This document shows positions 15,871 to 23,734 of a DNA stretch of 56,221 nt, piece after piece (within the stretch, counting starts at the first letter, position 1; every line of letters begins with the position of its first letter). The stretch covers positions 1,171 to 57,391 of the forward strand of contig JAAXGX010000116.1 in the NCBI GenBank assembly GCA_012271165.1, in the 5' to 3' direction. This DNA is from Vicinamibacteraceae bacterium. GTDB lineage: Bacteria; Acidobacteriota; Vicinamibacteria; Vicinamibacterales; UBA8438. The notes under the pieces are model-generated. The model was not told the origin of the DNA and ran no database searches. It worked only from the letters and a program-made list of their open reading frames with translations. The translations under genes and the position numbers were made by a program.

Positions 15871-16406
15871 TCGTATCGGACGCTGTCGATCAGGGCCGTG
15901 AAGGCCGGCTCCCAGCGGATGACCGTGGTTTCCGGGCCGGTCAGCTTGAAGAAGAACGGACCCCCCGGCGTCTCCACCACGGCCGCCTTCAGCCGGAACC
16001 CGCGCTTGTAGTACCGCATCCGGGAGCCGGGCAGGACCTCGGCCGCGAAGATCCCCGGCACATCGAGCAGCGTGATCTGCATGCCGCCCAGCTCGAAGCG
16101 GCTGGTGGTCGCCACGTCGGCGGACGGGCGGTTGTCGGGCTGGAGCATCTGGTTGGTCCAGCGCTCGAGGTTCAGCTCCACCGCGCCGCCTTCGCCGCCG
16201 AAGTGGAAGACGGCGCACTCGGCGTCCTCCGCGTCCTCGGCCGCGCGCGGCAGCACGAAGTGGGCGACCCCGGCGGGCGAGTCCGGCTCGACCGCAATCC
16301 AGCCGTCCGGGGTGTCGTAGCGGAGCGTGGCCTGCGCGCCCGCCGGGCTTGCAAGCAGCAGCAGGATGAGCAGGGGAAGCCCGATTGCCGGCAGGCGCCT
16401 GGACAT
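15867..16406 (-). CDS. Secreted protein of unknown function
   Basis: A 179-residue protein with a signal peptide ([22 protein letters not shown]). The mature part has [26 protein letters not shown] and [18 protein letters not shown], all beta-rich. It ends in a [15 protein letters not shown] helix, a pattern seen in small periplasmic proteins with a PsbP/Mog1-like fold; this fold assignment is tentative. GGAGG lies about 10 bases before the ATG at 16406. Its TGA overlaps the GTG of the PLP decarboxylase. No enzymatic motif is visible. Confidence 0.7.
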   Translation of the reverse strand: MSRRLPAIGLPLLILLLLASPAGAQATLRYDTPDGWIAVEPDSPAGVAHFVLPRAAEDAEDAECAVFHFGGEGGAVELNLERWTNQMLQPDNRPSADVATTSRFELGGMQITLLDVPGIFAAEVLPGSRMRYYKRGFRLKAAVVETPGGPFFFKLTGPETTVIRWEPAFTALIDSVRYE

Positions 16407-16484
16407 GTTCGGGAACACCTCCCTCCATGCTAGCACCCGGCGGGGGAGGGCGTCATGCCGCGTCGGTTTCCCTCATCGGCCGGC

Positions 16485-16493
16485 TGCTACAAT
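16485..16493 (+). promoter_or_regulatory. Extended -10-like element upstream of yjbQ
   Basis: TGCTACAAT (TGn plus TACAAT) lies 46 bases before the yjbQ start. No clear -35 is present at the usual distance. The same type of element precedes several other leading genes in the window. Confidence 0.35.
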
Positions 16494-16538
16494 GGCCTGC
16501 CCGTCGCGGGCGGCGTGTCCGCTCGCGCGCAACTCCCC

Positions 16539-16955
16539 ATGGTGACGATGGTCCGGCGCCGGATTCAGACGGCCGGTCAGGGTGACGTGCACGACGTCAC
16601 CGCCGAGGTGGCGACGGTGGTGTCCGGTTCGGGCCTGACGGCCGGCGTCGCGACGGTGGCCGTGGTCGGCTCCACGGCGGGGATCACCACGATCGAGTTC
16701 GAGCCGGGCGCCGTGGCGGACTTCAACCGCCTGTTCGAGCGGCTCGCGCCGCGCGACGGCCCCTACGCCCATCACGAGCGGTGGGGCGACGACAACGGCT
16801 CGAGCCATGTCCGGGCCGCGCTGCTCGGTCCGTCCATCGCGATTCCCTTCAGCGACGCGGAGCTGGCGCTCGGCACCTGGCAGCAGCTCGTGCTCGTGGA
16901 GTGCGACACCCGGGCGCGCACGCGCGAGCTGGTCATCCAGCTGGTCGGCGAGTGA
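16539..16955 (+). CDS. yjbQ: YjbQ/UPF0047 family protein
   Basis: A 138-residue protein matching the full length of the YjbQ (UPF0047) family. VVGSTAGITTIEFEPG, the HERWGDDNGSSHVRAALLG segment with conserved His and Asp/Asn, and LGTWQQLVLVECDTRART are diagnostic. Members form trimers with a metal-like His site and have been linked to weak thiamine-phosphate synthase activity; the true cellular role is uncertain. The ATG at 16539 fits the usual N-terminus, and a second ATG lies 9 bases downstream. Its stop overlaps the GTG of the M16 peptidase gene (GTGA), making this the first gene of a three-gene plus-strand operon. Confidence 0.88.
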   Translation: MVTMVRRRIQTAGQGDVHDVTAEVATVVSGSGLTAGVATVAVVGSTAGITTIEFEPGAVADFNRLFERLAPRDGPYAHHERWGDDNGSSHVRAALLGPSIAIPFSDAELALGTWQQLVLVECDTRARTRELVIQLVGE

Positions 16956-18271
16956 CTGCCGTGCAGATCGACTACGAGAAGGAAACGCTCGACAACGGGC
17001 TCGACGTGATCGTGCACGAGGATCACGGCTGCCCCCTCGTCGCGGTCAACCTCTGGTACCACGTCGGGTCGAAGGACGAGCGGCCCGGCCGTACCGGGTT
17101 CGCGCACCTGTTCGAGCACCTGATGTTCGAGGGGTCGGCGCACCACGACAGCAGCTACTTCTCCCCGCTGCAGGAGATCGGCGGCACGCTGAACGGGTCG
17201 ACGAACACCGATCGCACCAACTACTGGGAGGTCGTGCCGACCCCGGCGTTCGAGCGCGCGCTGTGGATGGAGTCGGACCGGATGGGCTTTCTGCTGCCGG
17301 CCCTCACCGCGGAGAAGTTCGAGACGCAGCGCGAGGTGGTGCTCAACGAGCGGCGCCAGAACTACGAGAACCGCCCCTACGGCCTCGTGCCCGTCGCGCT
17401 GATGGCGGCGCTCTACCCGCCGCGACATCCGTACCACTGGCTGACGATAGGCGATCCCGACGACGTGCGCGCGGCCGAGCTGGCTGACGTCAAGGCGTTC
17501 TTCGCCGCCTACTACCATCCGGCCAACGCGTCCCTGGCGATTGCCGGCGACGTCCGGACCGGCGCCGCGTTCGAGGCGGCCCGGCGGCACTTCGGAGACA
17601 TCCCGGCCGGCCCCCGGCCCGCGCCCCCGGCGCTGCCGGCCGAGCCCGCGCCTGCCGGCGAGCGGCGCCTGCTGCTCGTCGATCGCGTCGAGCTGCCGCG
17701 TCTGTACCTCGCCTGGCGCACGCCGCCGCTGTACGCGCCGGGCGACGCCGAGTGCGACCTGCTGGCCGGGATTCTCGGCGACGGCAAGTCGTGCCGGCTG
17801 TACCGCGCCCTCGTCCACGACCGGCAGATCGCGACGGACGTCAGCGCCGGCCAGAGCTCGCACGAGCTGTCGAGCAGCTTCGCCGTCGTGGCCACGGCGG
17901 CGCCCGGGCACGACCTGGCGGAGCTCGAGGCGGTCATCGCAGAAGAGCTGGAAACCCTGCGGACCGCCGGCCCCACCGCCGACGAGGTGGAGCGGAACCG
18001 CGCGTGCGTCGAGGCCGACTTCGTCTACCAGATGCAGACCGTGGGCGGGTTCGGCGGCCGCTCCGATCAGCTCAACGCCTACAACGTGCTCACGGGCGAT
18101 CCGGGCTACGGCCCGGCCGACCGCGCGCGGTACGCGCGCCTGACGCCGGACGCGATCGGACAGGTGGTCGACACCTTCCTGAACGCCGCCGGCCGCGTCG
18201 CGCTGAGCGTCGTCCCGGAGGGCCGGCCCGACGCGGCGTTGCCGGATTCCACACGGGTGCATCCGAGGTAG
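16952..18271 (+). CDS. M16 zinc peptidase, catalytic subunit
   Basis: A 439-residue peptidase of the pitrilysin/processing-peptidase family. The inverted zinc motif HLFEHLMFEG (HxxEH) occurs near residue 52, and the downstream glutamate lies in LNERRQNYENRPYG about 75 residues later; both are required for catalysis. Two M16 domains are recognisable (about 5-180 and 180-420). There is no signal peptide, so it is either cytoplasmic or exported without a leader, unlike the usual periplasmic versions. The GTG start overlaps the yjbQ stop; another GTG 9 bases on is possible. A second M16 protein lacking the zinc site follows, and together they would form an alpha/beta pair. Confidence 0.9.
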   Translation: MTAVQIDYEKETLDNGLDVIVHEDHGCPLVAVNLWYHVGSKDERPGRTGFAHLFEHLMFEGSAHHDSSYFSPLQEIGGTLNGSTNTDRTNYWEVVPTPAFERALWMESDRMGFLLPALTAEKFETQREVVLNERRQNYENRPYGLVPVALMAALYPPRHPYHWLTIGDPDDVRAAELADVKAFFAAYYHPANASLAIAGDVRTGAAFEAARRHFGDIPAGPRPAPPALPAEPAPAGERRLLLVDRVELPRLYLAWRTPPLYAPGDAECDLLAGILGDGKSCRLYRALVHDRQIATDVSAGQSSHELSSSFAVVATAAPGHDLAELEAVIAEELETLRTAGPTADEVERNRACVEADFVYQMQTVGGFGGRSDQLNAYNVLTGDPGYGPADRARYARLTPDAIGQVVDTFLNAAGRVALSVVPEGRPDAALPDSTRVHPR

Positions 18272-18275
18272 GGTC

Positions 18276-18311
18276 CTGGGAGTGTGCGCCGTAGAATGGC
18301 ACGGACTCCCA
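18276..18311 (+). repeat. Decayed hairpin head of the interspersed repeat
   Basis: TGGGAGTGTGCGCCGTAGAA followed by TGGCACGGACTCCCA corresponds, with a few mismatches, to the hairpin of the 31 kb and 46 kb repeat copies. The rest of the element is not recognisable downstream. The palindrome lies 5 bases after the M16 stop and could also act as a terminator-like or RNA-stabilising structure between the two peptidase genes. Confidence 0.5.
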
Positions 18312-18390
18312 AGGCGCGCACGGCGCGCCTCGGCGGAAGCGGCGCGGGGCGCAGGGGGCCCCGCGAGCGGACGCCGGGGGTCCGGGGCGC

Positions 18391-18404
18391 AGCCCCGTCT
18401 GATT
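18391..18404 (+). repeat. Short intergenic motif, copy 1
   Basis: AGCCCCGTCTGATT, preceded by GGGGCGC, lies directly before the ATG of the second M16 gene. The same 14 bases occur at 31052-31065 and, inverted, at 44474-44487. A partial copy is at 31840-31851. Confidence 0.55.
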
Positions 18405-18405
18405 G

Positions 18406-19764
18406 ATGCCTGATCGCACGCGCCTGCCCGCCGTCGGCGCCGACCCGACGTTCAGCCTGCCCGCGTTCGAGCGCACGACGCTGAGCGACGGCGTGCAGGT
18501 ATTGGCGGCCGGCCACCAGCGGGCGCCGGTGCTGACGCTCTTCCTCCTGCTGCCGGCCGGCGCGGCGGCGGATCCGCCCCACCAGGCGGGCCTCGCGGCC
18601 CTGACGGCGGATCTGTTCGACGAAGGCAGCGCCGCGCTGTCCGACGTCGAGCTGCACCGGGCGTTGATGCGCATCGGGGGGCGGCTGGGCACGGAGGTGT
18701 GGAGCGACGCGGCGGTCGTCGGGCTCACGACGCTGTCGCGGCACGCGCGGGAGGGGCTGCGGCTGCTGTTCGAGATTGCCGCGCGCCCGCGCTTCGATCC
18801 GGGCGACGTTGCGCGCGTGCGCGATCTGCGGATCAACCGCATCCGGCAGTTGCGGCGCTCGGCGGCGGCCGTGGCCGAGCGCGTGTTCGCGGAGGCCCTG
18901 TACGGATCCCATCCCTACGGGCACCTGGCCATCGGGACCGAGACCGCGTTGCGCGCGCTGGGACCGGCCGAGGTGGCCGACTTTCACCGCCGCCGGTACC
19001 TGCGCCCGCCCTGGACGGTCGTGGCCGTGGGCGACCTGGCTTCCGAGGCGCTGCTTGCCGAGGTCGCGCGGGCCTGGGACGAGGGCGTTCTCGGCGACGC
19101 GGGAACGCCGCCGGACGGGCTGCCGGAACCGCCGCCCCTGACCCGGCGCATGGTGTTCTCCGCCCGCGAGGGCGCCGTGCAGTCCGAGATCCGTCTCGGC
19201 CACCCCGGCGTGCCGCGCACGTCGCCCGACTTCTACGCCCTGAGCGTGCTGAACATGGTGCTCGGCGGACAGTTCGTGAGCCGCATCAACCTGAATCTGC
19301 GCGAGGAGAAGGGCTACACCTACGGCGCCCGGACGTCGTTCGACTGGCGCGTCGGGCGCGGGCCGTTCTGCCTGCAGGTCGGCGTGCAGACGGCGGCCAC
19401 CCTGGACGCGCTGCGCGAGGCGGTGCGCGAGATCGCGGAGGTGCGCGGCCCGCGTCCGCCCTCGCCGCGCGAGCTCGAGACGGCGCGGGCGGCGCTGACG
19501 CGCGGCTTTCCGCGCAGCTTCGAGACTGCCTATCAGGTTGCGCGCGCCGGGATGCGGATCGCGCTGCACGGGCTGCCGGACGACCACTACGCCCGGTTCG
19601 TGCCGCGCATCATGGCGGTCGGCGCCGACGACGTCCTGCGCGCGGCGCAGCGTCACCTGCGGCCCGACGAGCTGCTCGCCGTGGTGGTCGGCTCCCGGCC
19701 GGACGTGCTGGGGGATCTGGCCGGGCTGGGCTTCGGCGATCCCGTGGAGTGGCCGGCCGGTTGA
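18406..19764 (+). CDS. M16 peptidase-like protein, non-catalytic subunit
   Basis: A 452-residue M16-family protein. Where the HxxEH zinc site should be there is DPPHQAGLAALTADLFDEGS, so zinc ligands and the catalytic Glu are missing. Later regions are conserved, notably NLREEKGYTYGARTSFD, in which the Arg/Tyr pair of the second domain contributes to the active site of the partner subunit in two-chain M16 enzymes. This is the pattern of the beta subunit in bacterial M16 heterodimers. The ATG at 18406 was preferred; a TTG immediately before it is an alternative. It follows the catalytic subunit by 134 bases of repeat-like sequence on the same strand. Confidence 0.87.
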   Translation: MPDRTRLPAVGADPTFSLPAFERTTLSDGVQVLAAGHQRAPVLTLFLLLPAGAAADPPHQAGLAALTADLFDEGSAALSDVELHRALMRIGGRLGTEVWSDAAVVGLTTLSRHAREGLRLLFEIAARPRFDPGDVARVRDLRINRIRQLRRSAAAVAERVFAEALYGSHPYGHLAIGTETALRALGPAEVADFHRRRYLRPPWTVVAVGDLASEALLAEVARAWDEGVLGDAGTPPDGLPEPPPLTRRMVFSAREGAVQSEIRLGHPGVPRTSPDFYALSVLNMVLGGQFVSRINLNLREEKGYTYGARTSFDWRVGRGPFCLQVGVQTAATLDALREAVREIAEVRGPRPPSPRELETARAALTRGFPRSFETAYQVARAGMRIALHGLPDDHYARFVPRIMAVGADDVLRAAQRHLRPDELLAVVVGSRPDVLGDLAGLGFGDPVEWPAG

Positions 19765-19788
19765 CCGCGGCCGCGAGTCCCGGGTTCC

Positions 19789-20814
19789 CTACAGCGTCCG
19801 CGCCAGAAAACGCACCAGGACGTAGCCGTCCAGCCAGTTGAACGGGGCAATGCCCGTGGTGTAGTGGCCGCACGGCAGCGCGAACGCCCGATGCGGCACG
19901 CCGCAGCGCCGGAAGCGGGCCACGAGCCGGCGCGAGAGGCCGACCGGAAACGAGAGATCGTAGCGCGCGTAGACCAGCAGGACCTGGGTGTTGCGCAGGC
20001 GGTCGACGTAGGGCTGCGGGCTGATCGGCAGCCACAGCCGGCGCAGGCGGTCGAGATCGATGCGGCCGTCGAGCCCGGCGCGGACGTGGGCGGTCGACAG
20101 CCCTCGCCACACCACGTCCGCGAAGTACGGGGAGATGTGATTGAGGGCGGCGGCCCGGATGCGCGGTTCGTGCGCGGCCGTCAGCATGGCCAGGCAGGAG
20201 CCCAGGCTGGTCCCCAGGATCCCGATCCGCTCGTAGCCGCGCCCGCTCAGCCAGTGCACCGCGCGCCGCGCGTCGAGCACGGCCTGGCGGCATACCTGGA
20301 GCGTGCGCCCCAGATTGGCGCTGACGATGTAGTCGGCGCGGTGCAGCTCCGGCGGCATGCGCTGGTCGTGATACGGCAGGCTGAGCCGGACGCTGCTGAT
20401 GCCGGCGCGCGCGATCAGCCGGCTGAGGGCCACGTGGGAGCCGGCGTCGGCGTTCCATTGCGGCAGCACCACGACCGCGCGGCGCCCGGCGGCGCGGCCC
20501 GCCGCCGCGCGGCCGGCGGCGGGAAAGTAGAGCGCGTGGACCGTGTTGTTCTCGGGGTGCGGCGTGCGGAAGGCGCTGGGGAAGCTGAGGACGTTCCCGC
20601 GCAGCTCGTAGCCGTCCGTGGCGGGGGCGTGAAAGAACCGCTCCGAGTCGGCCACCATCCGGGCCGACCAGTCGCGCAGCTCCTCGTGCGGCGACGCGGC
20701 GGGGCCGTGCCGGTCGTCGAGCCAGTCGACTCCCCACTCGAACCCGCGCACGACGCGGTCCGTGGTGCGGGCGGCGAGCCGGCGCTCCCAAGCGTGAAAG
20801 AAGTGCGCGATCAT
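19789..20814 (-). CDS. Alpha/beta hydrolase
   Basis: A 341-residue cytoplasmic hydrolase of the alpha/beta fold. The nucleophile elbow is ILGTSLGSCLAML (Ser in GTSLG), the acid is probably Asp in LVYARYDLSFP, and the His is in LPCGHYTTGIAP near the C-terminus. An N-terminal extension of about 100 residues precedes the first core strand (RRAVVVLPQWNADAG). No signal peptide or lipid-specific motif is visible. It resembles acidobacterial alpha/beta hydrolases often annotated as dienelactone hydrolase or abhydrolase; the substrate is unknown. It converges with the M16 subunit and diverges from the rhodanese gene. Confidence 0.83.
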   Translation of the reverse strand: MIAHFFHAWERRLAARTTDRVVRGFEWGVDWLDDRHGPAASPHEELRDWSARMVADSERFFHAPATDGYELRGNVLSFPSAFRTPHPENNTVHALYFPAAGRAAAGRAAGRRAVVVLPQWNADAGSHVALSRLIARAGISSVRLSLPYHDQRMPPELHRADYIVSANLGRTLQVCRQAVLDARRAVHWLSGRGYERIGILGTSLGSCLAMLTAAHEPRIRAAALNHISPYFADVVWRGLSTAHVRAGLDGRIDLDRLRRLWLPISPQPYVDRLRNTQVLLVYARYDLSFPVGLSRRLVARFRRCGVPHRAFALPCGHYTTGIAPFNWLDGYVLVRFLARTL

Positions 20815-20847
20815 GGGCAGGTCCCGGGCGGGAGCGTCAGCGCGAAA

Positions 20848-20856
20848 TGCTACTAT
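20848..20856 (+). promoter_or_regulatory. Extended -10-like element upstream of rhodanese gene
   Basis: TGCTACTAT lies 24 bases before the rhodanese ATG and close behind the divergent hydrolase start. No matching -35 is seen. It has the same TGC-TAC layout as the element before yjbQ. Confidence 0.35.
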
Positions 20857-20879
20857 GGAGGCCGTCGCCGGGGGGAACG

Positions 20880-21323
20880 ATGGGGCTCAGGGACGTGGAC
20901 GTGAAGACCGCATTCGAGCTGCAATCGAGCGAAGGGTACACCTACGTCGACGTGCGCTCGGTGCCGGAGTACGAGAACGGCCATGCGCAGGGCGCGCACA
21001 ACGTGCCCCTCCTGCACCACGACCCGGCAACCGGCCAGATGCTCCCCAACCCCGAGTTCCTGGCCGTCATGCAGGCCAACTACCCGCCGGAGACCAGGCT
21101 CCTCGTCGGCTGCCAGATGGGCGGCCGTTCGGCGCGCGCGGCCCAGCTGCTGGCCGCGGCCGGCTACGAGGACGTCGCGAACGTGCGGGGCGGCTACGGC
21201 GGCGCCCGCGACCCGCGCACCGGCCAGGTGCAGGCCGAAGGCTGGGTCGCTGCCGGGCTGCCGGTCGAGCAGTCAGCGACGGCCGGCGGCGGCTACGAGG
21301 ATCTGCGCGGCAAGCTCCCCTGA
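20880..21323 (+). CDS. Single-domain rhodanese-like sulfurtransferase
   Basis: A 147-residue rhodanese domain. YVDVRSVPEYENGHAQGAHNVP (split strands around 20-42) is the CH2A segment. The active loop is LLVGCQMGGRSARA with the catalytic Cys at about residue 80, followed by AAAGYEDVANVRGGYGGA (CH2B). It lacks a signal peptide and should be cytoplasmic. Thiosulfate or persulfide sulfur transfer is the family activity. The neighbouring molybdoenzyme and SoxCD-like genes (15 kb away) hint at sulfur metabolism, but the link is weak. The ATG follows a G-rich ribosome binding site. Confidence 0.88.
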   Translation: MGLRDVDVKTAFELQSSEGYTYVDVRSVPEYENGHAQGAHNVPLLHHDPATGQMLPNPEFLAVMQANYPPETRLLVGCQMGGRSARAAQLLAAAGYEDVANVRGGYGGARDPRTGQVQAEGWVAAGLPVEQSATAGGGYEDLRGKLP

Positions 21324-21367
21324 CCGCCCGCATCCGGCCGGCGCCTTTCTTCAGCCCCCCGGGCCGT

Positions 21368-22759
21368 TCAACCCCTGAGCGCGTCTTCGCAGCGCGCCGC
21401 AAGCGCGAGCAACCGCCCGGTTGCGCCCCGCCGGCCGACGAGCTGCGCGGCGCAGGGCAGCGCGTCCGGGGTCGTTCCGCAGGGGATCGACACCGCTGGG
21501 TGGCCGGTCAGATTGAACAGTTGCGTAAGGCGCAGCGTCAGGCTCCGCACGTCGACCGTCCGGTCGCCGACGGCCACTTCCTCGGCGCCCAGCCGCGGCG
21601 CCGGAATCGCGAGCGTCGGAAGCAGGAGTGCGTGGCAGCCGGCCAGCGCCGCGTCCACCTCGCCCCGCAGCGTCTCCCGCATCTCCTGCGCCCGCGCGTA
21701 GTCGGCACGGCTCACGGAGCGGCCCAGCTCGAGCCGCCGGCGGACAGCCGGCGAGTAGTCGTTGCCCCGCGCCGCCAGCGTCGCGGCGTGCGCCGCGTAG
21801 GCCTCGCGCAACTGGGTGTGCCGGTAGGTCCGGGGGATCTCTGGCGCGTGCGGAACGTCCACTGTGGCGATCTCGGCGCCGTCGTTGCGCAGGCGGTCGA
21901 GGGCCGCCTCGAACGCGGCGCGCACGGCCGGGTCGAGCAGGTCGAGAAAGTAGCGGCGGGGCAGGCCGGTGCGGATCGTCGCGGGGAGCCCGCCGTCCTC
22001 GGTTGCCGCCGCCGCGCCGCCGGCCGCCAGCGCGCGATAGACCGCGGCCACGTCGTCGACGGTCGGCCCGAGCGGCCCCACGTGGTCGAGGGTCGGCGCC
22101 AGGGGCACCACGCCGTCGCACAACAGCTCGCCGAAAGTCGGCTTGAGACCGACCACGCCGCAGGCGGCGGCCGGGATGCGGATGGAGCCGCCCGTGTCGG
22201 TGCCGACGGACGCCAGCGCCATGCCTGCCGCGACCGATACGGCCGACCCGCCGCTCGAGCCGCCGGCGACGTGCGCCGGCGCGTGCGGATTGCGCGTAGG
22301 CCCGAAGGCCGAGTCCGCGCCGGTCGTGCCGAACGCGAACTCGTGCAGGTTGCACTTGCCCAGGAAGATCGCGCCGGCCCGGCGCAGGGCGGCGAGCGCG
22401 GGGGCGTCGGCCGCCGCCCGGTGTCCGGCCCGCGCGCGCGAGGCCGCGGTGGTCGGCAGGCCGCGCAGGTCGAGCAGGTCCTTGACCGAGACGGGAATGC
22501 CGTGCAGCGGCCCGAGCGGCCGGCCGGCCTCCCGCGCGCGGTCCGCCTGCTCGGCCGCGGCGCGGGCGTCGTCGGCCGTGACCGCGATGAACGCGTTCAG
22601 CTCGCCGTCCCGGCGCGCGATGGCGTCGAGGCAGCGCTCGACCAGCTCGACCGCGGTCGTCCGGCCGTCCCGCAGGCGCGCCGCAGCGTCGGCGATGGTC
22701 GGCAGCGCCGGCCCAGTCGTATCTCGGCCTGGTCCGCCAGGTACGCGGATGACGGTCAT
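21368..22759 (-). CDS. Amidase (GatA-like amidase-signature family)
   Basis: A 463-residue amidase without a signal peptide. The catalytic Lys is in IPVSVKDLLD, the cis-Ser in AGGSSGGSAVSVAAG and the nucleophile in VGTDTGGSIRIPAAACG, all in the canonical form. The length is close to GatA, but no gatB or gatC is nearby, so a stand-alone amide hydrolase is more likely. Its ATG overlaps the TGA of the small protein gene upstream (ATGA), which places it last in a minus-strand operon with two short proteins. It converges with the rhodanese gene. The substrate is unknown; the other amidase in the window (11516-13264) is of a different, exported subgroup. Confidence 0.9.
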   Translation of the reverse strand: MTVIRVPGGPGRDTTGPALPTIADAAARLRDGRTTAVELVERCLDAIARRDGELNAFIAVTADDARAAAEQADRAREAGRPLGPLHGIPVSVKDLLDLRGLPTTAASRARAGHRAAADAPALAALRRAGAIFLGKCNLHEFAFGTTGADSAFGPTRNPHAPAHVAGGSSGGSAVSVAAGMALASVGTDTGGSIRIPAAACGVVGLKPTFGELLCDGVVPLAPTLDHVGPLGPTVDDVAAVYRALAAGGAAAATEDGGLPATIRTGLPRRYFLDLLDPAVRAAFEAALDRLRNDGAEIATVDVPHAPEIPRTYRHTQLREAYAAHAATLAARGNDYSPAVRRRLELGRSVSRADYARAQEMRETLRGEVDAALAGCHALLLPTLAIPAPRLGAEEVAVGDRTVDVRSLTLRLTQLFNLTGHPAVSIPCGTTPDALPCAAQLVGRRGATGRLLALAARCEDALRG

Positions 22760-23235
22760 GCGCTGGAGCCCGCCGTCGCAACGCCCGTTCGATCGTGTCC
22801 GGCGATCGGAGATCTATCCGTGGCCCTCAGAAGCTCGTTTATCGCCTGCTCGATCGGTCGTTGGGAAGAAAAGAGGCCCTTGCTGTAGAGCCAGCCGCGC
22901 CGTCTGAGGCCCACGTCGACAAGGCCGGTACTGGTTGATTTCGACCGGGTGTCAACCGCGACTGTACCGTCGTCTCGGGCCTTCAATTCGTGTCTCCGGA
23001 CCGCACGCTTGATCTGAGGCTCCGGCATTCGAATGTCGTCCAGGACGAAGTACAGGCTGTCACTTGTTGCAACCAGCCAGGTGTGCTGCCTGGAGGTTTC
23101 GAAAATCAGGAGGCTATTCGTGTCATCCAACGGTTCGCTCGGCGCATCGCGGCCTCGCGACTTCATGATGCTCTCGCGGATCTCGAGCCCACTCGAGAAG
23201 GGCCGGTATCCAAGCAGGCTCTCGATCAGATTCAT
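22756..23235 (-). CDS. Small protein with possible bacterial PH-like domain
   Basis: A 159-residue cytoplasmic protein I do not recognise with certainty. The middle portion (SLLIFETSRQHTWLVATSDS, LYFVLDD) reads as alternating beta strands like bacterial PH/GRAM-type domains. The tail contains GWLYSKGLFSSQRPIEQAIN, a predicted helix closing such a fold. The ATG has AGAGGAGG 8 bases upstream. Its start overlaps the stop of the membrane protein gene before it, and its stop overlaps the amidase start, so all three are translationally coupled. The base composition is somewhat lower in GC than the amidase gene. A membrane-associated regulatory role is conceivable but unproven. Confidence 0.68.
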   Translation of the reverse strand: MNLIESLLGYRPFSSGLEIRESIMKSRGRDAPSEPLDDTNSLLIFETSRQHTWLVATSDSLYFVLDDIRMPEPQIKRAVRRHELKARDDGTVAVDTRSKSTSTGLVDVGLRRRGWLYSKGLFSSQRPIEQAINELLRATDRSPIAGHDRTGVATAGSSA

Positions 23236-23612
23236 CGCATATCCTCCTCTTCGTTCTGCTCTGCCTCCGGCGTGCCTCCGGAAGCCATCGAAAGGAGCCG
23301 CGGCAGCACGGTCGGCCAGCCGATTCCAACGATGACCCGCGCGTTGGTGCTTTCTGTATCGAACAGTTGCACGAGACCTCCGAGATAGGCGCCCAGCACC
23401 GCTCCGACACCCCACAGGAGGATCGACTGGAAGGTGCGCCAGCCGCCGAAGCCGACCCCCAGAAGACCGGGGCGGCCCAGCAGCAGCGTTCCCACCCAAT
23501 CGAGCACGCAGATGGCCAACGCGATGATTCCGCAGGCGAGCGCGAACGACAATACAGCCGGGTCGTACACGCTTTTCAGCGCGTTCTGGACAACATCCCC
23601 AATCGTCGCCAT
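23232..23612 (-). CDS. Small integral membrane protein
   Basis: A 126-residue protein with three predicted membrane helices: VLSFALACGIIALAICVLDW, ILLWGVGAVLGAYLGGLVQL and a shorter one around IVGIGWPTVLPRLL. The C-terminus is acidic (GGTPEAEQNEEEDMR). The GGGGAG before the ATG supports the start. It ends in ATGCGATGA, directly preceding the start of the PH-like protein gene. The family is unknown to me. Tight coupling to the next two genes suggests a membrane complex. Confidence 0.68.
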   Translation of the reverse strand: MATIGDVVQNALKSVYDPAVLSFALACGIIALAICVLDWVGTLLLGRPGLLGVGFGGWRTFQSILLWGVGAVLGAYLGGLVQLFDTESTNARVIVGIGWPTVLPRLLSMASGGTPEAEQNEEEDMR

Positions 23613-23734
23613 GATGGCTCCCCGCGACGGCTCTGTCCGGGCTGCGTCACGCGGTGAATGACGGGGCGCAAGCTCCGGCATAGGCCGGCGGTCGAACCGC
23701 ATGCAAGTGGTAAGCCATCCATGGTGTCCGGCCA

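Noticed and set aside
18312-18390. GC-rich palindromic stretch between the M16 genes considered as a CRISPR-like or structured RNA element
   Set aside because: No regular repeat-spacer pattern and no conserved RNA layout can be seen; it is described only through the two repeat motifs at its ends.
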